Below are positions 30,737 through 36,572 of a stretch of DNA of 36,572 nt, piece after piece (the first letter of the stretch is position 1; each line of letters opens with the position of its first letter). The notes under the pieces were generated by a model. That model was not told where the DNA came from. It was given only the letters and a program-made list of their open reading frames with translations, and did no database searches. A program made the position numbers and the translations under genes. The stretch spans positions 1-36,572 of the forward strand of contig WYBJ01000125.1 of the NCBI GenBank assembly GCA_011525945.1, written 5' to 3'. Source of the DNA: Burkholderiaceae bacterium (lineage in GTDB: Bacteria; Pseudomonadota; Gammaproteobacteria; Burkholderiales; WYBJ01).

Positions 30737-32161
30737 ATGAGTGCAACGATCCACCACCTCTTCTCGCCGGCCCGAGCGGCAGCGGCGTGCGAGTTCGATG
30801 CGGATCTCATCCGCCGCCTCGACCGCAACGGGCCGCGCTACACCTCGTACCCCACTGCCGATCGCTTCACCGACGCCTACACGGCTGCCGACTATCGCAA
30901 AGCGCTTGCCGCGCGCGCGGCCGATCATCGCGTGCGTCCGCTCTCGCTTTATGCGCACGTGCCTTTCTGCGAAAGTCTGTGCTACTACTGCGGTTGCAAC
31001 AAGATCATCACTCGCGATCGCGCCAAGGCCGAGCGTTATCTCGGGTACCTGGGACGCGAGATCGACCTGCAGGGGCGGCTTCTGCGCGGCAGCGTGCGCG
31101 TCGAGCAACTGCATCTGGGTGGGGGGACGCCCACCTTCCTGACGGTTCGGCAGATCGAGGCGTTGGTGGGTTCGCTGCGCGCGCGACTGGAGTTCGCGCC
31201 GGTCGTGGAAGCGTCGATCGAGATCGATCCGCGTACGGTCGACGCAGCCGCCGTGGCAGGGCTGGCCGCAATCGGTTTCAACCGGATGAGCCTGGGGGTG
31301 CAGGACTTCGATCCCGAAGTGCAGCGGCGCATCAACCGCGTGCAATCGGAGGAGCAGACGGCCGCCGTGATGCAGGCCGGCCGCGCGCACGGGTTTCGCT
31401 CGATCAACGTCGATCTCATCTACGGCCTGCCGAAGCAGACCACGACCAGCGTCGCGCGCACGCTGGAGCGCGTGATCGCGCTCGCGCCCGATCGCATCGC
31501 CTTCTACAACTACGCGCATTTGCCTGCGCTGTTCAAGTCCCAGCGCTTGATTGCGCAAGCCGACCTGCCCGCGGCGGACGCGAAGCTGCAGATGCTGGGC
31601 GATACGATCCGCCGGCTTCGTGCCGCGGGCTATGTTCACATCGGCATGGATCATTTCGCGCTGCCCGACGACGAGCTCGCGGCTGCGCAGCGCCGCGGGC
31701 ACCTGCAGCGCAACTTCCAGGGCTACTCGACACACGCCGAACACGATCTGCTCGGACTGGGTGCGAGCGCGATCGGCATGGTGGGCACGAACTACTACCA
31801 GAACTGCCGGCCGCTGAAGGATTACTACGCCCGCCTGGACGCGAACGAGTTGCCGGTCCTGCGCGGCTATGCGATGTCGGCCGACGATGCGCTGCGTCGC
31901 GCGGTGATCCAGGCGCTCATGTGCCAGTTCGAGGTATGCAAGGATACGATCCGCGATGTCTGGCTGATCGACTTCGACGCCTACTTTGCTGCCGAAGCGA
32001 AGGAACTGGACACCTTCGAGGCCGAGGGGCTGATCGAGCGCGACGCGAGCTGGATCAGCGTGACCCCGCGCGGGCGCCTGCTGATTCGCTCCATCTGCAT
32101 GGTGTTCGATCGCTATCTGCGAGCGGACGCGGAGCGGCGGCGCTATTCGAAGGTGATCTGA
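30737..32161 (+). CDS. hemN: Oxygen-independent coproporphyrinogen III oxidase
   Basis: Radical-SAM enzyme that decarboxylates coproporphyrinogen III to protoporphyrinogen IX without oxygen, for haem synthesis under low oxygen. The 474 residues match true HemN rather than HemW: NGPRYTSYPTADRF at 31-44 is a HemN-only N-terminal motif, the [4Fe-4S] ligands are Cys78, Cys82 and Cys85 in CESLCYYCGC (with the conserved Cys87), HLGGGTPTF binds SAM, and INVDLIYGLPKQT and FYNYAHLP are typical. The start at 30737 gives the usual N-terminal arm; the frame reaches 30707 without conservation. An FNR-type box lies just upstream. A TauE/SafE remnant follows, matching the frequent cco-SafE-hemN-fnr neighbourhood. 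Confidence 0.95.
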   Translation: MSATIHHLFSPARAAAACEFDADLIRRLDRNGPRYTSYPTADRFTDAYTAADYRKALAARAADHRVRPLSLYAHVPFCESLCYYCGCNKIITRDRAKAERYLGYLGREIDLQGRLLRGSVRVEQLHLGGGTPTFLTVRQIEALVGSLRARLEFAPVVEASIEIDPRTVDAAAVAGLAAIGFNRMSLGVQDFDPEVQRRINRVQSEEQTAAVMQAGRAHGFRSINVDLIYGLPKQTTTSVARTLERVIALAPDRIAFYNYAHLPALFKSQRLIAQADLPAADAKLQMLGDTIRRLRAAGYVHIGMDHFALPDDELAAAQRRGHLQRNFQGYSTHAEHDLLGLGASAIGMVGTNYYQNCRPLKDYYARLDANELPVLRGYAMSADDALRRAVIQALMCQFEVCKDTIRDVWLIDFDAYFAAEAKELDTFEAEGLIERDASWISVTPRGRLLIRSICMVFDRYLRADAERRRYSKVI

Positions 32162-32205
32162 GACGCGGCAGCAAGGCGATCTCGGGCCGGTGCTCATTCG
32201 ACGCG

Positions 32206-32340
32206 ATGGTTGCGTCGATTTGGATTGCGGCGCTGCGGCTCGGACCTTCGGGCAGCGGGCACTGCGCCGGGATGTGCGGCAGCGCCATTAACGCGTTGTC
32301 GCTTGCGCCCGGCGCCGCAGCACCTGGTGCAGCAGCGATT
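32206..32340 (+). pseudogene. TauE/SafE-like membrane protein, N-terminal stump
   Basis: An ATG at 32206 begins MVASIWIAALRLGPSGSGHC followed by AGMCGSAINALSLAPG, the N-terminal helix and GHCAGMCG motif of the SafE-like proteins found next to hemN and cytochrome cbb3 maturation genes. Intact members have about 230 residues. Here homology stops after roughly 45 codons, where the oppositely oriented SDR gene ends (32340). Downstream the frame is only antisense to that gene. It looks like a gene truncated by a rearrangement whose breakpoint is near 32320-32340. Confidence 0.6.
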
Positions 32341-33243
32341 CAAGGGCTCCACGGCGCCGACGCGCAGGCCGAAGATCCGGCGCGTGCCGCGAGCAGACCG
32401 TCTTGGACTGTCCGGTACCGCAGTTGCACGCCGAGCGTTTCCTTCATCCGCCGGTTCGACAGGCGGCGCGACTCGCTCATGAACGACAGCAACGAAGCCG
32501 GGATGCGGTCTCGCGCTTGTTCGCGCGCGATGCGCGGCGGGCGTGGCAGCCCGGCGCGATCGGCGAGCAGGTCGAACCAGTCGCCCATTTTGAGCTGTGT
32601 GTCGTCGCAGGCGTTGTAAATGCCCTGCGCGTCGGGATGCGTGAGCGCCACGGCGACGATCGCGGCAAGGTCGTCGGCGTGGACGTGATTGGTGTAGACG
32701 TCGTCCTCAGCCCGCAGCACGGGCGTGCCTTGGCGCAGGCGTTCGAGCGGGAGCCGATCGGGCGCATAGATTCCGGGTGCACGCAGGATCACGCAGCGTA
32801 CGCCGCAGGTGCGTCCGAATGCCGCGATCCGCGCTTCCGCATCGACACGACGGCGTGCCCGATCCGTCGCCGGGTTGAGCGCACGCCCCTCATTGACCCA
32901 GGCGCCCGCACAGTCGCCGTAAACGCCGCTGGTGCTGATAGTAGACGAGACGCTGCGGCAATGCGGAGGCGGCCAGCGCCGCGAGCAGGTTTGCCGTGCG
33001 CGGGTCGGTTGCGCCCGTGCGCGGCGGCGGCGCGCAATGCAGGACGAGAGTCGCGCGGCCTGAGAAGCGTTGCAGCGAGTCCGCGTCGTCCAGGTCGCCC
33101 GCTTCGAGGACAACGCCGCGTTGGCGCGGGATCGCACCGACGCTTTCGGGTCGCAGCAGCGCGAGGATGCGCAAGCGGCCGGCGAGCAGCGGCAGGCTGC
33201 GCCGCGCGATATCGCCGAAGCCGACGATCAGGAGCGTGTTCAT
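32340..33243 (-). pseudogene. SDR/NAD-dependent epimerase-like gene with a single-base frameshift
   Basis: An extended-SDR protein of about 300 residues if one base is removed. The first frame (33243-32941) gives MNTLLIVGFGDIARRSLPLL, with a Gly-rich NAD-binding turn GFGDIA, then DLDDADSLQRFSG and LPQRLVY. After an extra T (base 32940, A on the plus strand) the second frame continues ISTSGVYGDCAGAWVNEGRA, with the catalytic-type Ser and Tyr region, and goes on through RAPGIYAPDRLPLERL and VHADDLAAIVAVAL to the stop at 32340. Everything else is intact, so this is either a very recent inactivation or a sequencing error. It is divergent from otnK. The substrate is unknown. Confidence 0.75.
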
Positions 33244-33302
33244 GGCATCATGCTAGCCGTGAACACGGCTTGCAGGGAAGCGTTCCCTGGACGAGAGAAC
33301 CG

Positions 33303-34568
33303 ATGCTGCTCGGATGCATTGCGGATGATTTCACCGGCGCGACCGACCTGGCGAGCATGCTGGTCGCGGGCGGCATGCGCACGATTCAGACGATCGGAGT
33401 TCCCCGCGACCGCTCGCTTGCCGATGCTGCCGACGCCGTGGTGGTGGCGCTCAAGTCACGGACGATCGACCCTGCCGAGGCGGTCGCGCAGTCGCTGGCG
33501 GCATTGGTGTGGCTTCGCGCCGGCGGTGCGCGCCAGATCTACTTCAAGTACTGCTCGACCTTCGATTCGACCGGTCGAGGCAATATCGGTCCCGTTGCCG
33601 ATGCGCTCATGCAAGCGCTGGGCACCGACTTCACCATCGCCTGCCCGGCGCTGCCGGCCAATCGGCGCACGACCTATCGGGGTCATCTGTTCGTGGGCGA
33701 CGAACTGCTGTCCGATTCATCGATGCGCCAGCACCCGCTTACGCCGATGACCGACGCCAATCTCGTGCGCGTGCTCGGGCGCCAGACCCGGCACAAAGTG
33801 GGGCTGGTCGCCTATCCCGAGGTCGCGGGCGGCGCGCAACGCATTCGGACGGCGTTCGAGCGGCTGCGTTCGGACGGGGTTCGCTACGCGATCGTCGATG
33901 TGCTCTGTGACGAGGACTTGGTTGCGATCGGCGCGGCGTGCGCCGATTTGCCGCTGATCACCGCGGGTTCGGGCGTGGCGCTCGGGCTGCCGCAGAACTT
34001 CGTACGACTGGGGTTGCTGTCCGCGCATACGGACGCCGCGCGTTTGCCATCGACGGGAGGGCTTGCCGCGGTGCTCGCCGGTAGCTGCTCGGAGGCGACG
34101 CGCCGCCAGGTGGCGACCATGGCCGGGCGCCACCCGGCGATTGCGATCGACCCGCTGACCGGCGCCGGCGCGGACGCACTCGCCAGTGCGGCCATCGAAC
34201 GCGCACGCAGCGACATCGTCGCCGGACGGGTCGTGCTGTTCTATTCCAGCGCCGATCCCGGCGCGGTCGCCGCCGTACAGGAGAAATTGGGTAGTGGGCA
34301 CGCCGCGGCGCTGATCGAAGGCGTGTTCGCGCGGCTCGCGCAAGAACTGGTGGCGCTTGGCGTACGCCGGCTCGTGGTCGCCGGTGGCGAGACTTCGGGC
34401 GCGGTCGTGCAGGCGCTCGGCGTGCAGGCGCTCGCGATCGGCGCAGCGATCGATCCCGGTGTGCCGTGGACCATGAGCCTCGGCGAGCCGCGCATCGCGC
34501 TGGCGCTCAAGTCGGGCAACTTCGGTGCGGACGATTTCTTCGACAAGGCGCTCGGGATGATGTCCTGA
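33303..34568 (+). CDS. otnK: Four-carbon acid sugar kinase (3-oxo-tetronate kinase)
   Basis: ATP-dependent kinase of the DUF1537 family that phosphorylates 3-oxo-tetronates in threonate/erythronate catabolism. The 421-residue length is normal. N-terminal substrate domain: LLGCIADDFTGATDLASMLV, YFKYCSTFDSTGRGNIGPVA and the CPALPANRRTTYRGHLFVG segment (read in parts) are highly conserved in OtnK. The C-terminal nucleotide domain has VLAGSCSEATRRQV, LVVAGGETSGAVVQALG and LALKSGNFGADDFF. ATG 33303 is the natural start; the frame continues upstream to 32403 antisense to the SDR gene without conservation. otnC follows after 154 bases, confirming the pathway. Confidence 0.93.
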   Translation: MLLGCIADDFTGATDLASMLVAGGMRTIQTIGVPRDRSLADAADAVVVALKSRTIDPAEAVAQSLAALVWLRAGGARQIYFKYCSTFDSTGRGNIGPVADALMQALGTDFTIACPALPANRRTTYRGHLFVGDELLSDSSMRQHPLTPMTDANLVRVLGRQTRHKVGLVAYPEVAGGAQRIRTAFERLRSDGVRYAIVDVLCDEDLVAIGAACADLPLITAGSGVALGLPQNFVRLGLLSAHTDAARLPSTGGLAAVLAGSCSEATRRQVATMAGRHPAIAIDPLTGAGADALASAAIERARSDIVAGRVVLFYSSADPGAVAAVQEKLGSGHAAALIEGVFARLAQELVALGVRRLVVAGGETSGAVVQALGVQALAIGAAIDPGVPWTMSLGEPRIALALKSGNFGADDFFDKALGMMS

Positions 34569-34722
34569 CCTGCGGGAGCGGCCTGCGGCATTCGCGTAGT
34601 GGCAGCATCAATGCATTGTGCCGATGCTCGCGGGGGATGGCCAATCTCCCGATCGCGAGCTACAGGCCCGCCGGCGCGATCGGCCGAGTCCGCGCTGCGG
34701 CAACGACGTGTGAAGGAGCACG

Positions 34723-35355
34723 ATGAAAGAATCGACACTACGCGAGGAAATCACCGTGCTGGGCCGCTCGATGTTCGAGCGCGGACTCACCCACGGCTCG
34801 ACCGGCAACATCAGCGCCAGGCTCGACGACGGCTGGCTGCTGACGCCGACCGGTTCCAATCTCGGGCGGCTCGATCCGGCGCGCATCTCGAAGCTCGACT
34901 GGAGCGGCAAGCTGGTCGCGGGCGATGCGCCGTCGAAGGAATCGTTTCTGCATCTTGCGATGTACCAGGAGCGCGCGAAGAGCGCAGCCGTTGTGCATCT
35001 GCATTCGATCCATTCGGTTGCCGTCTCGGTGCTGGCGGAGATCGACCCGGCCGATCCTCTGCCAGCGCTGACGGCATACTATGTCATGCGCATCGGCCAG
35101 CTCGCGCTGGTGCCGTACTATGCGCCCGGGGACATGGCGCTGGCCGAGGCCGTGCGGGGCGTGGCGGCAAAGCACCATGCCGTGCTGCTCGCCAACCATG
35201 GCCCGGTGGTCGCCGGATCGAGTCTCGCCGCAGCTGCCGATGCGATCGAGGAACTGGAGGCCACCGCAGAGCTTTATTTGCTGCTGCGCGGCAGCGGTGT
35301 GCGCCCGTTGACCGCAGCACAGGTGGCCGATCTGAGGCGACGTTTTCCGATCTGA
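34723..35355 (+). CDS. otnC: 3-oxo-tetronate 4-phosphate decarboxylase (class II aldolase family)
   Basis: Zinc-dependent decarboxylase that converts the OtnK product to dihydroxyacetone phosphate and CO2. The 210 residues have the class II aldolase/adducin fold: HGSTGNISARLDDGWLLTPT near residues 25-44, the zinc ligands in VVHLHSIHSVAVSVL at about 90-104, and the late His in VLLANHGPVVAG at about 150. The start is supported by GAAGGAG upstream. It lies between otnK and a cupin gene, with only 15 bases to the latter. OtnI isomerase and a tetronate dehydrogenase, the other members of this pathway, are not in the window. Confidence 0.92.
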   Translation: MKESTLREEITVLGRSMFERGLTHGSTGNISARLDDGWLLTPTGSNLGRLDPARISKLDWSGKLVAGDAPSKESFLHLAMYQERAKSAAVVHLHSIHSVAVSVLAEIDPADPLPALTAYYVMRIGQLALVPYYAPGDMALAEAVRGVAAKHHAVLLANHGPVVAGSSLAAAADAIEELEATAELYLLLRGSGVRPLTAAQVADLRRRFPI

Positions 35356-35370
35356 CCGAGGGAGGGCGAG

Positions 35371-35841
35371 ATGGCCGAGAATCCGCGATCGCTGCTGAGC
35401 GCAGCCGCGATCACGACAATGCCGGAGCGCAAGTTCCAGCACATGTTCAATGCCAACGGTATTCGCATGACGCGTTCCCTGAGCGACGCCTGCGGCTTGC
35501 GGCAACTTGGCGTGCATCTCGTGCGGGTCGAACCAGGGCGTGAATCGACCGAGTACCACACACACTCGCACGACGAGGAGTGGATCTACATCCTTTCGGG
35601 GCGCGCGAGCGCGCAGATCGGCGAGCGCACGCTCGAGGTGAAGGCGGGCGATTTCATGGGCTTCGTCGCGGGCTCGGAGCCTCACACCATGAAGAACGAG
35701 TCGAGCGAGGACTTGGTGTATCTGGTCGGCGGCACGCGGCACGGCTACGATGTGGTCGACTATCCCCGCCGTGGCATCCGCTCCTACAAGTACGACGGCA
35801 GGCGCGACAATGTCGAGACCAAGAAGCTCGGGGTCGGGTGA
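35371..35841 (+). CDS. Cupin-domain protein
   Basis: Single-domain cupin of 156 residues. Motif 1 is EYHTHSHDEEWIYILSG at about 57-73 with the HxHxxE metal ligands; motif 2 is GDFMGFVAGSEPHTM with the last His. The C-terminal extension (GGTRHGYDVVDYPRRGIRSY) is typical of a group annotated as cupins possibly acting on sugars or as mannose-6-phosphate isomerase-like proteins. It starts 15 bases after otnC with GGGAGG as RBS, so it very likely belongs to the otnK-otnC operon. A role as isomerase or in handling a tetronate would fit the position but is inference. Confidence 0.82.
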   Translation: MAENPRSLLSAAAITTMPERKFQHMFNANGIRMTRSLSDACGLRQLGVHLVRVEPGRESTEYHTHSHDEEWIYILSGRASAQIGERTLEVKAGDFMGFVAGSEPHTMKNESSEDLVYLVGGTRHGYDVVDYPRRGIRSYKYDGRRDNVETKKLGVG

Positions 35842-35926
35842 ATTTCGAGGTTTGCGCGCGCGGGCGAATCGAGGTATCGACCGGCGAGTAGAATAAGCCT
35901 CGCGCAATTCAAACCGGACAGTCGTC

Positions 35927-36433
35927 ATGAACGCACCGCAGCGCTTCCAACCCAATCCGCGCGTCCAGGCGGCGATCGAATACGGGCTCAGCCTCAAGCT
36001 GGATGGCCGCTGGGAGACGAACGGACGAGGACAGATCATCATGAATCCGCCTATCGGGCTGCTACATGCGAAACGGGCGGACAAGCTTATTGCCGCGATT
36101 CGAGCCAGCCTACCCGATTGGCGCGTCTGGCCCGAGGTCGGCATCCATACCGCGGACGGCGTGAAGGCGCCCGATCTGGCGCTCGCATCGCCGCAATTTG
36201 GCGAGTCGACGGACCGGCACGGCTTCCTGCTGCAAGCGCCCAATATCTGTGTCGAGATCATGTCTCCATCCAACTCCTGGGAGGAGATGCGACACAAGAG
36301 CCTGCTTTACCTGGCCGCCGGCGCAGTCGAGGCGTGGGTGTGCGATGAGAGCGGCGAGATGCACTTCTTCAGTGGCGGTGGCGAGATGCCGTCTTCGCAG
36401 ATTGCCGCGATGATTCCAACGAGCCTGGAGTGA
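35927..36433 (+). CDS. Uma2-family (DUF820) putative endonuclease
   Basis: Small PD-(D/E)XK-fold protein of 168 residues. Visible marks are NGRGQIIMNPPIGLLHAKRA near residues 27-46, PEVGIHTADGVKAPDLAL with the catalytic Pro-Asp at about 83-84, and CVEIMSPSNSWEEMRHKSLL with the Glu and Lys of the active site, followed by YLAAGAVEAWVCDE. Members are annotated as Uma2 endonucleases but their function is uncertain; they are often mobile or present in many copies, mostly in cyanobacteria and some proteobacteria. It starts 86 bases after the cupin and appears unrelated to the otn genes. Confidence 0.85.
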   Translation: MNAPQRFQPNPRVQAAIEYGLSLKLDGRWETNGRGQIIMNPPIGLLHAKRADKLIAAIRASLPDWRVWPEVGIHTADGVKAPDLALASPQFGESTDRHGFLLQAPNICVEIMSPSNSWEEMRHKSLLYLAAGAVEAWVCDESGEMHFFSGGGEMPSSQIAAMIPTSLE

Positions 36434-36496
36434 CGGCAGCGCTCCAAGTCGTTTCTAATCCAGGTATGAGTCTGAACTGAGTGGCTCAGAGGTGGT

Positions 36497-36572
36497 TCAG
36501 GCGGCGGCTTTCGATCGGTTGAAGATTGTTCTGAACAGAGCGGTACGCGCCTCGTTCAGACGCCGTGCGGCC
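36497..36572 (-). CDS. Possible C-terminal end of a gene running off the right edge
   Basis: On the minus strand a frame is open from the edge to a stop at 36497-36499, reading ARRLNEARTALFRTIFNRSK then AAA. The composition is protein-like, but 25 codons are too few to assign a family. The neighbouring 36440-36496 contains several TTCAG/CTGAA words that could form small hairpins downstream of this gene. Confidence 0.25.
   Translation of the reverse strand, partial: AARRLNEARTALFRTIFNRSKAAA

Noticed and set aside
32403..33302. Long N-terminal extension of otnK
   Set aside because: The frame is open for 300 codons upstream, but that part is antisense to the SDR gene and unlike any kinase; OtnK proteins begin at MLLGCIADDFTGATD.

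Overview
The window is GC-rich, densely coding chromosomal DNA that looks betaproteobacterial. Pointers to this are the glyA-nrdR-ribD-ribE-ribB-ribH order with a RibB whose GTP cyclohydrolase half has lost its metal ligands, a Bug-type solute receptor, TRAP transporter parts of the mannitol/chloroaromatic type, and a PEP-CTERM protein with a PrsT-like TPR lipoprotein. No rRNA, tRNA, CRISPR array, prophage or intact insertion sequence was seen. The assignment to class rests on family content and gene order, not on a marker gene.

Layout. 1-3152: TRAP transporter parts (a receptor cut by the left edge on +, both membrane subunits on -). 3275-9284: glyA, nrdR and the riboflavin genes ribD, ribE, ribB(X) and ribH, all on +. 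9512-12457: fumarylacetoacetase, a deleted and frameshifted Bug-type receptor pseudogene, and a predicted outer-membrane barrel. 12588-16670: an OmpR-type two-component system on - divergent from three exported proteins on + (a Met/His/Gly-rich protein, a SAM methyltransferase with a signal peptide, and a GPGQGM-repeat protein). 16929-20834: a PrsT-like TPR lipoprotein and a PEP-CTERM protein on -, the latter behind a sigma-54-like promoter. 21045-24297: an HdeD-like membrane protein, a patatin-like lipase and a GntP-family permease on +. 24409-24772: the wreck of a hydantoinase B gene. 24803-27476: a DUF3300 protein, a small coiled-coil protein and an M48 lipoprotein protease on -. 27865-30550: an EmrA/EmrB-type efflux pair on +. 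30688-32340: hemN behind an FNR-type box, followed by the stump of a TauE/SafE-like gene. 32340-33243: an SDR/epimerase gene broken by one base. 33303-36433: otnK, otnC, a cupin and a Uma2-family nuclease on +. A C-terminal fragment on - may run off the right edge.

How the genes work together. ribD, ribE, ribB and ribH cover riboflavin synthesis after the GTP cyclohydrolase II step, except the intermediate phosphatase; the first enzyme must be elsewhere because the RibA-like domain here lacks its zinc cysteines. Fumarylacetoacetase, otnK/otnC, the TRAP transporter, the GntP permease and the broken Bug and hydantoinase genes suggest a heterotroph living on organic acids and losing some catabolic loci. 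Four genes in this one window are visibly decaying.

The most unusual parts are (1) the two-component system facing two Met/Gly-rich exported proteins that share a related 18-bp minisatellite and flank a secreted methyltransferase, with an FNR-type palindrome before the last gene, and (2) the glyA-nrdR gap, which consists of degenerate copies of the nrdR translation start, each beginning with ATG or GTG and chained by overlapping stop and start codons. All calls come from reading the sequence; no database search was run.
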